64,000 nucleotides of DNA from contig OZ038492.1 in assembly GCA_964036315.1 (NCBI GenBank), positions 40,808,353-40,872,352 of the forward strand, in the 5' to 3' direction. Of this stretch, positions 1 to 12,628 are shown one piece after another (the stretch's first letter is position 1; each line of letters begins with the position of its first letter). Position numbers and translations under genes: made by a program. The stretch is from Acanthosepion esculentum (lineage: Eukaryota; Mollusca; Cephalopoda; Sepiida; Sepiidae). Below the pieces are notes generated by a model. It was given only the letters and a program-made list of their open reading frames with translations, did no database searches and was not told where the DNA came from.

Positions 1-1425
1 TTTTCATCTTGTAGAGAAGACCTGTATGTCAGACCCTGTCAAATGCTTTTGAGATGCCCAATGCTACAGCCTTGGCTTCAGCATTTTTATCTAGAACATG
101 ATAGACTCTTTTCATAATTATCATCAGTACATCAGCAGTTGACCTGGAGAATCAAAAGCTGTATTGCTTGTCTGAGATAAGGCCCTGAGATGCGAGATGA
201 TGAATTAATTCAGCATTGATTAGGGCCTCAAGAAGTTTCCCAAAATGAGATAGAAAGTTAATAGGCTGGGAGGTGGATGGCATGGATGGTTCACCAGATT
301 TCTTAAAAACTGGAACAACAGATGATGACTTCTAGCAGGTGGGAAAACAGGAAGCAGCAAGGCATTTATTATAGAGTTTAGAGAGAACAGGATCCAGTTT
401 GGGAACACATTTTAATGACTATTATAGGAATATCATTGTGTCCATATGATTTCTAGGGATCTAAGTTAGAGATGATAGCAGAAACCATCGGAGGGGTTAT
501 ATGCAAATTACACAGCAGAGATTCAGTTCTAAGTGAGAAGTTAGGCAAGGAGACTTCAGATGAGTCAAGAGTAGAGTTTAAGGAGAATTTATGGGCAAAG
601 CGTTCAGCTTTATCAACAGCGAATGATGGTAACACCTCAAACTGACTGAAGAGGTGGGGAATAGAGATTTTGCACTTATTTAATACACTATTACTGAGCC
701 ACCAGTAATCACGAGAGTTGTAAGACAGTATGTGGTGCCTCATTCTCTTGGCAAAAAGGGACTTAGCTCCTTCAAGAACTCACATTTATTACAAACAGTA
801 ACAAATAGGCACTGTTGTGATGAAAACTGTCGTACAAGTATAGCTGAAATCTGTGATTCCTGAGTGCTATAGCGGCCAAGCATACTAGTGTGAACCATGG
901 AGAGGATTGAGGTTTCGCCTGGTATTTCCAAGAAGGGATAAAAGCGTCCATATTGGCTTTGACCCAAGAAGAAAAGAAACTTCAGTGGCACAATTTTCAA
1001 TTGGAAGGTTAAAGATGTCTGTCCATGGGGAATCACAAAGAAAATCACAGAGTGAGTCCCAGTCAGCATGCTGATAACAGAAAGAGGTCTTATAGGAGGC
1101 TCCAATTTAATGGCCGACTGGAATGAAATATCAATAGCTACCATAGAGTGGTCTGAGTTACCCAGAAAGCAATATTGTGAAGCTTGGCAAGAGTGAGCAG
1201 TGGAAGTAAGAAATAAAGTAGAAAAGCCTGTTGCTTGGTTTTGCTCGGGAAACAAGTAGGGAAGTCTATGTTTTGAGTAAGGGATTAAGCAATTAAAAAA
1301 TTTAATGAATACTGGCAACATCAGTACCTCCATAATGTTTCAGCCACATGTCATGGTGAGCATTAAAGTCATTTAAGACAAAGGTGTTCGCAGATGGATG
1401 GAGAGAAAGTGCCTTTTCTATATTG
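1..1425 (-). mobile_element. Degraded LINE (non-LTR retrotransposon), endonuclease and RT part
   Basis: Read on the minus strand, pieces of a LINE pol protein follow in the right order but in shifting frames. Around 1302-1425 is the end of an APE-type endonuclease (LSLHPSANTFVL, then DFNAHHDMW and YGGTD). At 740-1333 the SDH motif region appears (FLTS, then GNSDHSMVAIDISF). At 453-743 is the linker before the RT (DYWWLSNSVLN, then FAHKFSLNSTLD). At 1-450 are RT finger-like remnants with stops. Frameshifts and stops show it is dead. The 5' side breaks at the TA-rich repeat near 1425 and the 3' part runs off the window. DFNAHH and SDH are family hallmarks of Jockey/CR1-type elements; the exact clade is not decided. 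Confidence 0.85.
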
Positions 1426-1545
1426 TCAATATATATGTATATGTATATATATATGTATATATATATGTATATATATATGTATATGTATATATATGTATAC
1501 ATATATATGTATATGTGTCAATATATATGTATATATTGTATATGT
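1423..1545. repeat. (TATATG)n-type microsatellite
   Basis: Tandem TATATATG/TATG units at the truncation point of the LINE. The Tyr/Ile/Met-rich reading frames here come only from this repeat. From 1546 to 2100 there is ordinary AT-rich intron, with nothing recognisable until the polypyrimidine tract before the exon at 2101. Confidence 0.9.
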
Positions 1546-2100
1546 CTAATATGCTGCAGTCCTAGAAAGAGGAGGAGTGATAAAGGAAAAAGCGATAGCT
1601 GACAGATTTTAGTAATGAAAGACAGAAGCACATTAAAGAGTACTCAGTGGCCTTGAGAGAAAATTCCCTGGAAGATTATATGGAAAAAAAAGAAAGAAAT
1701 TCTGGTATTTTTATTTTTTTTGCTTTTTGATTTTCATTGGTTAATAATGATTCCTGTGTATTCAGCTTGTTAAACAAGCATTAGTATAATTTGTGGCATT
1801 CAGGATTTGGGGAGAGTCTGCATATATGTTCAAAGTTCCAAGAAATTAACAGATTCCAAGCCTAACCATACATATTGTATTATGTGTGTAAGTGTATAAT
1901 AATTCTATTTTATATACTTGTGAATATACATTATCATCTGAATCTTGCATAGACAAACTAGAATTATTATACATTTAAATATTCTTTCACATTTATTAAC
2001 CCCTTACATCTTCGTGGCTTTATTGCCTTGATTGGATTGAAATTATTAAAAAAAGAAATCTATCATTTTTTTCAACTTTTTTATTTCCTTTCCCTTACAG

Positions 2101-2248
2101 CAACAGTGTCCCAGCATCAGCAGTTTGTGCTTTCTCCATGGGAGATGTCAACAAAACATTTAAGAGTCGTTTTAAGGGCCAGAAAACTGCACTTCACAAT
2201 TGGTTGGCAGTTCATGAGAAGGACACCCCGAAGCCACACCCAGAAGGG
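2101..2248 (+). CDS. Sema1a: Semaphorin exon 1 of window (sema domain, middle)
   Basis: Coding exon of a semaphorin, a neuronal and vascular guidance protein that binds plexins through its sema beta-propeller. The acceptor is a long pyrimidine run ending TTACAG at 2100; the donor is GTAGGT from 2249. The first base completes a codon begun upstream, then 49 codons follow and the exon closes in phase 0. The peptide begins NSVPASAVCAFSMGDVNKTF and ends EKDTPKPHPEG. The SAVCAF...M..V...F block and the PKPxPG-like end before a Cys are typical of sema domains. Earlier exons must lie upstream of the window. Class 1 (Sema1a-like) is inferred from all exons together; membership of the semaphorin family is much surer than the class. 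Confidence 0.93.
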
Positions 2249-2569
2249 GTAGGTTGTTCATATCTTTTTTTTTTCTTTTTCTTTCTCCTGGCTAGAGTGT
2301 CCTCCATGTGTTCTCTCAAGATAAATATTACTTCTTTATGACTTCTTTTTATATTCAAAGTCTTATGGAATATTATTTCTGGTCCTTTCAAGAAGCAAAT
2401 TACTTATTTGTGCATGTCCTCAAACAAAGACTCCTTTACAATGTTTGAAAGAAAACACACATGATGCATGCACACACATGCATAAATTATTTAAAATTTG
2501 TGTATATTCATAGTGGAAGAATGTTCAGTATCAAAGATAATGTTTACAGGGATGAATAGTGTGGACACT

Positions 2570-2654
2570 CTTTGTCTATCTATCTATATAAGTTTATATC
2601 TACCTATCTATGTAAGTTTCTATCTATCTAAATGTATATCTGTATATCTATCTA

Positions 2655-2713
<59 letters not shown>

Positions 2714-2747
2714 CTACCCATCTATCTAAGAGTATATATAAGTTTAG

Positions 2748-2784
<37 letters not shown>

Positions 2785-3025
2785 AGTTTATATCTATATA
2801 TCTATCTCTCTATCTACCTACCTGTCTATCTAAGATTATATCTAAGTTTCTATCTATCTATCTATCTAAGTTTATATTTATCTATATATCCTTCTACCTG
2901 CCTATGTAATTTAATATCTATCTATATTTATCTATATATATATATTTACTGATGTAAGTTTATATCTATCTATCTATCTCTCTATCTATCACAGTCTAGT
3001 CATATCTCTCTCTCTCAGTCTAGTC

Positions 3026-3076
<51 letters not shown>

Positions 3077-3185
3077 AGTTTATATTTATCTATATGTCCT
3101 TCTACCTGCCTATGTAATTTAATATCTATCTATATTTATCTATATATATATATGTTCTATCTATCTATCTATCTACTTACCTAAA
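2570..3185. repeat. TATC/TCTA tetranucleotide and (TA)n tract
   Basis: Imperfect TCTA repeats interrupted by AAGTTTATATCTA spacers. An internal segment containing CTTCTACCTGCCTATGTAA occurs twice (about 2868-2960 and 3077-3155), so part of the tract was duplicated as a block. Confidence 0.9.
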
Positions 3186-3316
3186 GATAGATGGGTACAT
3201 TGATAGATTTTAAAACTAAATTTAAGTCATAAGTTTATGCTTGATAATTGCTACATGCTTAAAAATTTGAATAGTATCATGGAGTAAAGAACAACAATAT
3301 AATTCTTTTTAATATG

Positions 3317-3392
<76 letters not shown>

Positions 3393-3439
3393 CAATTTGT
3401 ACCAAGCATGGCAATAATTCTACTAATACACAAGAGGCT

Positions 3440-3700
3440 ATTTGGATTGAAAGAGAATGATTTTCGAAAGAACTGGAAACCCAGTCCTAAACAGGGAACA
3501 TGTGATAAACCTCTACATCTGTTCAAACAATTGGGGATGAGTGCAAACCAGACAATAGGCAAATCTATCTACTTCTATTGAGGGAAAAAAATAATTAGTA
3601 AAGAAAATTTCAGAGTTCAGGTGGAGACATTAGAAGTATAGGGCTGAAGTAAACTTTAGAAGAAACCAGAAACCTAATCCTAAACAGGTAACAAGGTATT
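3440..3700 (+). repeat. Dispersed repeat 3 (CCTAAACAGG...GATAAACCTCTAC family)
   Basis: Shares the core AACCCAGTCCTAAACAGG followed by GATAAACCTCTA and TGTTCAAA with 23900-24330 (two copies) and, inverted, with 41835-42060. A second, shorter copy starts near 3655. Unclassified, possibly a SINE or LINE tail; no coding signal. Confidence 0.7.
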
Positions 3701-3829
3701 GAATAATATAATAAGCTAAAAATTGAAGGAGTAATTTACTCTATTACCTGTGATAATTGCTGCAAGGAATACATAGGAGAAACCTTGAGGAATTTAAATA
3801 AAGGGATTGTTTACATTTAATTTTATTTA

Positions 3830-3901
<72 letters not shown>

Positions 3902-3981
3902 GGCATGAATTGAATTCAATTCCGACATTTGTAACATTCAATATAAAAGAGGGCTCAATACAATAATAGAGAAATATTGTT

Positions 3982-4166
3982 TACTTTAGGATATTACATC
4001 CAAAACATGTGAAAATGTTACACAAATGCAATCATGCTTCAATGTGTATTAACACATCTCCTTGGGCTTTAGTTACTAATAATGCCTGATGAGACATGTT
4101 AATACACATTGAAACATGATTATGTTTGTGTAGTATTTTTCACATTTTTTTTATGTAATATCCTAA

Positions 4167-4168
<2 letters not shown>
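3982..4168. repeat. Inverted repeat / hairpin, ~80-bp arms
   Basis: The left arm (about 3982-4061; contains GGATATTACAT and CAATGTGTATTAACA) is the reverse complement of the right arm (about 4089-4168; contains TGTTAATACACATTG and ATGTAATATCC), with a loop of about 27 bases. A small palindromic element lying between (TA)n tracts. No coding potential. Confidence 0.85.
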
Positions 4169-4241
<73 letters not shown>

Positions 4242-5099
4242 AGGTCCTATATGGCTGAGTTTGAAACCTGCTGAAAAGTTCATATTGTTCAAATTGTGCA
4301 AATATTATAGATAAAAATAATAAAGATAATATTACTACTAATTGTAGATTGAAGTCTCATTAGTTGTGATGAAAACCAATTGAAATTAAGATGAAATAAA
4401 TACAAGACAATAATTTATTCTGATTGACAATGTTTCATTTAATAATAAAATGTACAATAATATTACTATTATTACAACCAATAAAATAAAAGGCAAATGA
4501 AATTAAGATGAAATAATACAAGTCAAAATTAAAAATGTTTGACCATAATAATGTTCGACTAATAATAATAAAATTTATAGTATTATTCCTCTTACAATTG
4601 GTGTAAGTGAAACAACTGAAATAAAAATTAAAGAAATAGATTAATAATGACTGAATTGGAGTTTCATTAAATTAAAAAAAAATACACAAAAGGATAAAAA
4701 AAGGTAAAAATAGAACTGATAATGCCATAGATAAAAGCAGATGAAAAAGAATGTGATAAAATGAAAGAAGAAAAGGTGGGAAAGTAATCAAAAAGCCATG
4801 TAAAAAAACAGCATACTTTGCTACATTTGCTATCAGTTTGAACTAAGGAAATAAATAGTCAATATTCTATTTTTATATTTCTCTGTGTTGTTCAAATTGT
4901 ACACTTCAAACAAAGCTTATGCTATTAATGTCAGAATTTCTTTTTAATAAATACCTAAAAAAATTAGAACCATTCCTGTTTGTTCTTCTTTCCTTCTTCA
5001 TATTTTTCTCTGCAGCTCATCCTCACGGTGCAGCTGATATTTATACGGCTTAGTCTGCCTTTCTTTTTAATGTCCTATCTCTTCAGGACTTATGTGATC

Positions 5100-6170
5100 A
5101 TGGCTTTCCACAACTTCCTTTTTATTATCTGAGAATTGCTATGACTTTGTGGGAAAGATATAGGAGCAATTTTCTCTTGTCTTTACCATGGTTTAGAATT
5201 CAGAGTTTTACTTAGACAAGTTGTCACCTAAGTCTAGAAAGTTCAGTCTACTCTGCTATTTAACCCATAGCTGGAGTGAGAAGAGACAGATTCATAATTT
5301 TTCCAGAGGCATTAGTGCAAAAATGAATGCCTAATATTCTTTGGAGGAAAATATAAGATTTTAATAATCTTCCAAAAATGAATGACTTGTCTATCATGAA
5401 AATCAATGTTTGAAATAAACTCTCAGATTTTACCAATACTTGAACACTTATCATAGGCACCAGAAAGAAATATATAAATTATAAGATTCAGGAATCAGGC
5501 CTTAGTACTTTAGGCATTATTATATTTTTTTTTTTTGCTCTTCCTGTGCTAGGGATAGTTTTGCTCCACACCTGAAATTGCTACAAAACTGAAACATTAA
5601 CCTAATAACTTGAGTTATATTCTTAAATAATCCCATGAGATCAAGACTTTCTTAAGGATGTTATACATAACACCAAACTCATTCAGAAATAGTTAAACTC
5701 TAAGCTGTATACAACCACTTTTTTAGATCAATGACTAAAAATCACTTTGAGTGAGTGCAGATCATATGTCTTGGTAAAGATCAAATTACTTCGAACTTTG
5801 TGGACTGGTATTACAGACTCACAAACAAAGAACTGTAGCAAGTAACAGACACTACATCGCTTTAGGACTTTCAGTGACAGCAACTATTAAAATGGATAGC
5901 ACATGTAATACAAAAAGAAAATAAACATATCATCAAGATATTGATATTCCACACTACTTCAAACAAAAGGTTAGGGAAGAAACCTCCATTTTTTAGTGGA
6001 AAGAGCTAGAATAGCTACTAGACTTACCTATTTTCCTGTAAAATTGTTTTAAGAGAAATATTTGATAAATTACAACTGACATTAGGGCTGACTGCTCAGT
6101 TAAGGAATGTCAACTGTTTCCTTATAAGGAAACAGTTAATATTACCCTTACTATTCTCTACTTTCCAAAT
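5100..6170 (+). repeat. Diverged repeated block, copy 1
   Basis: Collinear, diverged copy of 14260-15660 in the same orientation. Matching landmarks include AGATCAAGACTTTC, TTCAGAAATA then TTAAACT, AATGGATAGCACAT, ACTACTTCAAA then AAAAGGTTAGG, and AAGGAAACAG. The part at 5255-5335 resembles the antisense of the SINE-1 body (CCCATAGCTGG, then GAAGAGACAG). This copy ends just before exon 2. Confidence 0.75.
6112..6137. repeat. 26-bp perfect palindrome before exon 2
   Basis: AACTGTTTCCTTA is immediately followed by its exact reverse complement, 97 bases before the exon 2 acceptor. The paralogous block near 15610-15635 keeps only a degraded form. Confidence 0.9.
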
Positions 6171-6234
6171 GACTAGAGTTTGTCCCATAATTTTCCTTTT
6201 TTTTAAATTATCACAAGCTTTTTATCTTTTACAG

Positions 6235-6356
6235 TGTCAACCAAACTCAAAGATGATTCCTGACCAGACACTAAATTTCATCAAGTCCCATCCACTCATG
6301 AATGATGCTGTCCCAAGCCTGGGGCATCAACCAATCCTTGTGAACGGTGGATTTAA
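6235..6356 (+). CDS. Sema1a: Semaphorin exon 2 (sema domain)
   Basis: The acceptor is TATCTTTTACAG (AG at 6233-6234) and the donor GTAAGT starts at 6357. It enters in phase 0 with TGT and leaves two bases over (122 nt = 40 codons + 2). The peptide starts CQPNSKMIPDQTLNFIKSHP, continues LMNDAVPSLGHQPILV and ends near GGF. In semaphorins this is the conserved stretch with a propeller Cys, then the (I/L)PDxTLNF(I/V)K(S/T)H.LM.(D/E)AVP motif and a PIL(I/V) strand. This motif is especially like invertebrate class 1 and 2 semaphorins. Continuity with exon 1 (PKPHPEG|CQPNS) matches the family exactly. Confidence 0.96.
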
Positions 6357-7954
6357 GTAAGTGATTTCTTGGAAAGTTTCTTTATTTTAATCTTGATTAT
6401 TTTTCCTGACTTGAACTCCAATGAATGTGATAAAAACATTCATCACTGGCTATTCTGCATTTCCGAGTGTTTAATTTGGTGCTATCCTCACCTTCTCTCA
6501 ATTCCTTGTCTATAGATTTGGAGGCTGTCAAGACTAATCCTTGTATGGTACATTCATCCAAATAGGTTACATCAAGATCGTTAGAGCTAAATTTGATTTG
6601 TCAAACCATCTGTCTTTGCCATTTGTCCTCCATTTCTGAAGCATTTTCCATCTTTACCATTTGTCCTCTGCTTCTAAAGAATTTTCCATCTATGTCATTT
6701 GTCCTCTAAATATAACAGCAAAAATAGAAACAATCAAAAAGCATTAGTTAGCTATCTCCCATAATCACTGGATTGCCATTTGAGAATTCTTGAGAATATT
6801 TATATTAAGACTAAGCAGCCTTCCCTCTGTAACTAGAAGAAATGGCTGTTGAATTTTAATGTAATTTGTCTGTTATTTATAATAAGTGTCTGGTAGTATT
6901 TTCCCCACTTTTTAGTTGTTTTACATGTTTTTGTAATCAACTGGCTCTGAAGAGCAAGGAGCGATAACTGGTTAGCTGTTTTTATTATTTACTTTCTTGC
7001 TGTTATATTTTCTCAGTCCAGCACTTTAACATGTGTAATCTTTTTCTTTCTTATCCTGACTCTTTCTCCTCCTTTGCTTTTTTATGTATTTGTCATATAC
7101 ATTTAAAATATCCATTTTAAAGTGCTAATAAAATTGTGTACCCATCACAGATTATAAAAGCCTAAATTAGTGTGATAGTCAAAAAAAAGCTGTTTTTTTT
7201 TTCAGGCAGTATCTAGTTCTTTGATTAGCAAGTATAATAATATAGCAATAAAATATGGTTCTATTTCAGCAATATACAAAAAAAAAAAAAAGAAATCGGA
7301 ACAACCTTACAAAATATATCTGCCAAATAAACATTGGAATCAATAAACAACTTGCCTTGAAAATCTCATCTTACAAAATCCATGAGATCTCAGTATGGTT
7401 TTATGCAGCACTGTTTGTGAGAATTTGCTGAACCTAAGAGCAAAAGAAAGAAAGAAAAAAATAATTAAAATAAAAAAGTTCCCTGCAGCAGGATGTATGC
7501 CAAAACAGATTATTGAAATCCCCAGTGCCCTGCTCAATCAAAGCAGCTTCTAGAGGCCTCTTATATGAAGATGCCAAGATGGATATATCTTCCAACCCAA
7601 CCACACCATTGCTTCTCCAGAAAAGATAAAGATTTTAGTCAAGTCAAGAACAAGCTTCTCAAATCCTTGATAGCATCTCATGGACACTTGCCACCAAGAA
7701 AAAGATACTGAACCAACCAACCAATTCCATAATAGATCTGAATGCGATAGGATTTGTGGTTTTTACTGATTGCCATGTTCTATTCTCATATATTCTCTTT
7801 TTCTTATTTGTATTTTTTGTTGGGGGGGGGGTTCTTTTGCTTGGACTATAACCGACCTACATATTCCCAATGGTTATTAGTTTTGCTTATATTAGAAAAC
7901 CTGCAAAATACCATTATAATTCTGAGAAAAAGTTTACATAACTGTGTCCCAAGA

Positions 7955-8625
7955 AGATACTTACTATTGCAGACAGTGTTTTAAAAAAAATATAGCAAAA
8001 TTGCAATCAGTCTCATTCTCTCCTATCTATGTATCTATCTATATCTTTCCAGATCTATCTCAATCTAATCTATCCATGTCTTTCCATATCTATCTCAATC
8101 TTATCGATCTATCTATCCATGTCCCAAGAAGAGGGTCATCTGGAGATACTTACTATTGCAGACAGTGTTTAAAAAAAACATAGCAAAATTGCAATCAGTC
8201 TCATTCTCTCCTATCTATGTATCTATCTATATCTTTCCAGATCTATCTCAATCTAATCTATCCATGTCTTTCCATATCTATCTCAATCTTATCGATCTAT
8301 CTATCCATGTCTATCCATATCTATCTCAATCTAATCTACCTGTCTTTCCATAACTATCTTAATCTAATCTATATATATCTTTCCATACCTATCTCAATCT
8401 AAGCTATGTCTTTCCATACCTATCTCAACGTAATCTGTCACTGTATTTCCTTATCTATTTATCTGTCAATGTATTTCCTTATCTATCTGTCAATGTTTTT
8501 CCTTATCTATCTGTCAATGTCTTTCCTAATCTATCTATCAATGTCTTTCCTTGTCTATCTACCTATCCATTTCTTCTACCTATCTATCTATCTATCTATT
8601 TATCTATCTTTTCCCCTCTAAACAT
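7955..8625. repeat. Duplicated ~165-bp block leading into a TATC tract
   Basis: The segment from ATACTTACTATTGCAGACAG to ATCTATCCATGTC occurs at about 7955-8123 and again at 8147-8310 with very few differences. It is followed by degenerate TATC/CTTTCC repeats to about 8625. Tyr/Ile/Ser/Leu-rich frames over it are artefacts. Confidence 0.9.
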
Positions 8626-9179
8626 ATTTATCAATCTTTTGGATCATTCATTTTTTCTTATTTATATGAATTAGATATTATTTATATTATAGGCAGATTT
8701 TATTAAACAACCACCACAGAATGTTCATTCAAATTGTTCATTGCATATACAGTGAGATCATAAATATTTGTACATTTATTCTGTGAACAGATATTGTGAT
8801 TTTAAAAAGTTGATTATTTAATATTTACCTCTTTTCATCTTGAAATCTGATTAAAAATATTAAGGCATATACAAACTATAAACTTTGAACCTTTCCCACA
8901 AATCTTGATGGAAAAAAGTGTAGTCATTCACAGAATAAATGAAAAACACACCAGCAGTGCTTCAAAGTGGATATAGATACCTTGACCTGAGAAACCAGCA
9001 GTTTCTGACCTAACATTTCTTTAAGTAAGTTTTAGTCCTCAGCCTGTATGTAGAGACTTAAGAATAAAGAAGGAAATGGCTTTTCAGCATTCGGAAATGA
9101 CTACAAGTGTTTCTGATAAAAATCAGGCTATTATATGAAGAAAACAATTACACATACATACAGAGACACATCTACATAC

Positions 9180-9450
9180 ATATACATACATACATACATA
9201 TCTATCTATCTATCTCTCTATCTATCTATCTATCTATCTGTCTGTCAATTACATTTGCTTTATCAATATCTATCTATCTCATTTCATTCATATCTATTTA
9301 TCCAGTCTTGGTCTGTTCAGATCTATTTGTCCATTCACCTTATTTCAGTCTGTTCAAATCTATCTATCTATCTCTCCTTCCACCTACCTACCTACCTACC
9401 TACCTACGCTACCTACCTATCTATCTATCTATCTATCTATCTATCAAAAT
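9180..9450. repeat. Mixed TACA / TATC / TACC tetranucleotide tract
   Basis: TACATACA gives way to TCTATCTA, then a degenerate middle (9240-9355), then CTAC and CTAT repeats to 9444. Confidence 0.9.
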
Positions 9451-10009
9451 GTAATCTGGTTTTTATTGTTAGTAACTATTAATGTACAAAGACTCAATTT
9501 ACACTGTTTGCATTTCAAGTACAACTTTCCATTGTCCAAATACAAATCTGTTATTATCCCATGACCAATTTTCAGAAGAAAAAAAAAAAAAGGAAAGACT
9601 AAAATGCTTTATGGGCTCGTAAATTGTGTATATACTTTTTTTTAGGACATTTAAGAATACAACTACACACTCAAATGCTGGGTAACAAAATGTTTTCTTT
9701 TCTTTTTTTTTAAAAACACTATGTTCCTTTTCATAAATAATCTAAAGGATTAAAGTGTTTGTTCCTGAATTTTCTGAAAGTAATTGTGAGTTCAATCCCT
9801 TGGCCAGGTAGTACAATAGAAACAGGGTGAGAAATAACTGATCAGTACCAAAAAATAAAGAACAAGATGAAAAATTGCAAGACAAAGACAGCAGAATGAG
9901 AACTGTCCTTACTTAGGTGCGTGATACACAGCTTGGAGATCATATCTCCTTTAATTCATGATTGACTTGTCAGAAGAGTTCCCACAGTAAGCTGCTGTTA
10001 TTTTTACAG

Positions 10010-10190
10010 TAGACTGGTTTTCCAACCAAGGCTACAAAACCCAGTTTGTCTTACTATTTAACTCACAGCAATCAGGGAGAGGAGATGGATTAAATTCTTT
10101 CCCAAGGGAATTTGCATGTAAGTGAATGTATGGAAACTCGACTGGGATTTGGATTCAGCTCTCCAATTTCTCCACTGTCCATAGTGTAAA
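10010..10190 (-). mobile_element. SINE-1 fragment (diverged)
   Basis: On the minus strand it shows the body of the SINE family seen at 43905-44220: a region like CTATGGGTAAATAG, then CTGGGTTTTGTAGCCTTGG. Diverged and lacking a clear polymerase III promoter. Confidence 0.6.
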
Positions 10191-10314
10191 AATTGCTTTG
10201 TTTAGGTTTTAGACACAAAACTGAGCAGATATGAATGTTCAAGGAAAATAAACTAAGTGAAGAGGATGTGCTTTCCTTAAAAAAGAAAAAGTTTTGTTAA
10301 ACAATGACATTCTT

Positions 10315-10410
10315 CATGGTCGAGAGATAAAACATGCCAAACCAAACAGTGGTTTTGCACTACAAAGGTGATGCAGGTTCAATCCCTGCCAGGGAACTTG
10401 ATTAAGATTT
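10315..10410 (+). mobile_element. tRNA-like SINE head fragment
   Basis: A B-box-like GCAGGTTCAATCCCTGC is preceded by a degraded tRNA-like segment. Not a functional tRNA: no clean cloverleaf or acceptor stem. Confidence 0.5.
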
Positions 10411-10512
10411 CTTGAATGCACAGGTAGATAGACATAATATACTCTGTTTAAAATGAAACTGGGGCATTTATTTAAAATACAAGGTTTCAGCTAATAGCAT
10501 TTGAAGTAATTG

Positions 10513-10551
<39 letters not shown>

Positions 10552-10905
10552 CATTACAATGAATCATTCATACAAAAAGTAAATTAGTCAAGTTAATGAT
10601 ATAAAATATTGAAATCCTTTCACTAACAAAATTTTAAAGATGCATTAACCTACTAATCACTCAATGAATGTTATGGTCCTGTTAACGGAAAGCAAATTTT
10701 ATCACAGTTACAATATGTCTGTCTTTGTAATTTACCCCTGAAGATGATCGTGGAAAAGATCAAATGTATTTGGGTTATCAAAACTACGGCACCTTTCTGG
10801 ATGAATTTCATCCTAATATCAAGAAAGTGATTATATAACAGAAAGGGATCAGTATAAAAATAAGTAGACACAATATGTCTATATTATTCAATGAAACATA
10901 TTTGC

Positions 10906-10943
<38 letters not shown>

Positions 10944-11019
10944 TAGTAGGATGTAGAATAGTATATGAAACAGAAATGGAGACATAGGACAAAGTGGAAA
11001 AGCTTTGTAATAACTAAAA

Positions 11020-11285
11020 ATTTCGATGACATGTGTTATGTTTGACATCTTCAGGTTAGAATGTCAAGAAAATGAAAAATACCTTGCGATTTTTTAATAA
11101 AAGAGACACAATAAAAAAAAAACAAAACAATTTCTGTTCCCTGGTCATCGGATCTAATAAAGTAATTTAATTTTTTTGCCTCTCTTATATTCAAAAATCC
11201 TCATCCTTGCACATAGTTCTGTCTTTTGTTACAACCTGAAGATGCCAAACCGAACATATATTGGCAAAACACGTCGTTTAAAAGC
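11020..11285. repeat. Diverged inverted repeat
   Basis: GACATCTTCAGGTT near 11045 pairs with AACCTGAAGATGCC near 11231. Surrounding stretches (for example the AAAAGAGACACAATA and GCCTCTCTTATATT regions) also match in inverted orientation. An old foldback-type element. Confidence 0.5.
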
Positions 11286-12026
11286 TATTTGACATTATAT
11301 CAATACTCAAATATTTTCTTTATGGAATTAGTTGTTGTTAATCAATATTTAATTATTAAACAAAATCTTTCTATAGTAATATTTTAATGCTTACTTGTAA
11401 TAGCTTCTGATCAAATTTAATGGAAGTGACTCATTTGGTATTTCAGTAAAGAATAATTCCGTTGATAGATAAAGAAACAGTGAAAGAAGAGTAGAAAGAG
11501 TGTAGGACGAGTCATGAAGGAAGCAGCATAAACACTGACTCCTCTCGAGTGACAAGAGCTTTCAGTCTTAGACATACTGGAGAAAAGATAAAAGAAAAGA
11601 AGAGTTTACAAAGGAGAGATGATAATATCATTAGACATATTGAAAGGAATTTGAAAGGAAGGATTAAACAGATTTATAGATTCAGTTTTCACCCTTTCCG
11701 CCAACATCACCCTCCCACACACACACACCCTTCCCATTCTGCTAATTTTTGATGGCAATAGTTTAGGTGTTTGACAACTTGAACAACACATGCTCATCAG
11801 AAAGATCTTGAGCAAGTACATTGTTCTTGATTCATTTATACTGCTTTTATAGGCTTTCAAAATTGTGTAAGCTCACTTACATCAGATTTAATTATACCAC
11901 TTATTGTTGCGAGAAGAGAGTGAGGCTTATAATACAAATGTTAGAATAAAACACAGCTGTATAAAATTGCATTAAAATTAAATATAGACAAAGGACATAT
12001 TTCCTTATATATATGGAAGATATATT

Positions 12027-12029
<3 letters not shown>

Positions 12030-12070
<41 letters not shown>

Positions 12071-12094
12071 GGCCTGTCTCTCTCTCTCTCTCAA

Positions 12095-12141
<47 letters not shown>

Positions 12142-12211
12142 GTATATATATATGTGAAATATGTGTGTCTGTTTCCAATTTTTCAGTCTATCATGCACCT
12201 ACTATCTCTCT

Positions 12212-12242
<31 letters not shown>

Positions 12243-12272
12243 GCAGAACACATACACACAAACACACATATG

Positions 12273-12316
<44 letters not shown>

Positions 12317-12494
12317 CACATATATATATGTATGTGTATATATATATATATACATATGTATGTATATATATATATATTATGAGAATTTTTGTAATGTCAT
12401 GGAATTAGTTAAGGATGTAAAAGTCTAAAAAATTTATGCAAAATGAAACTTCTAATTATACTCTCTCATATTTTGCATTCCTTATCTTTTTTCT

Positions 12495-12577
<83 letters not shown>

Positions 12578-12584
12578 AATATAT

Positions 12585-12628
<44 letters not shown>

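Larger units (their letters stand above)
3323..4240. repeat. Three long (TA)n tracts flanking repeats
   Basis: Pure or nearly pure (TA)n at about 3323-3391, 3836-3896 and 4171-4240. The last two sit close to either side of the hairpin at 3982-4168. Confidence 0.95.
2249..6234 (+). other. Intron 1 of window (3,986 bp, GT-AG)
   Basis: Contains TATC/TA tracts (2570-3185 and 3323-4240), two copies of a dispersed repeat (3440-3700), a hairpin (3982-4168) and one copy of a duplicated block (about 5100-6170). Between 4240 and 5000 there is only A-rich unique-looking sequence. Confidence 0.85.

Noticed and set aside
740..1333. Independent minus-strand gene of 197 codons
   Set aside because: The sequence matches LINE endonuclease text and continues in other frames; remnant of a retrotransposon.
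2028..2252. Reading frame MIGLKLLKK... over exon 1
   Set aside because: Shadow frame; the semaphorin frame (SAVCAFSM) is one of the other two and agrees with the splice phases.
3318..3941. Tyr/Ile-rich open frames
   Set aside because: They are translations of (TA)n; the same kind of frame appears at every TA tract in the window.
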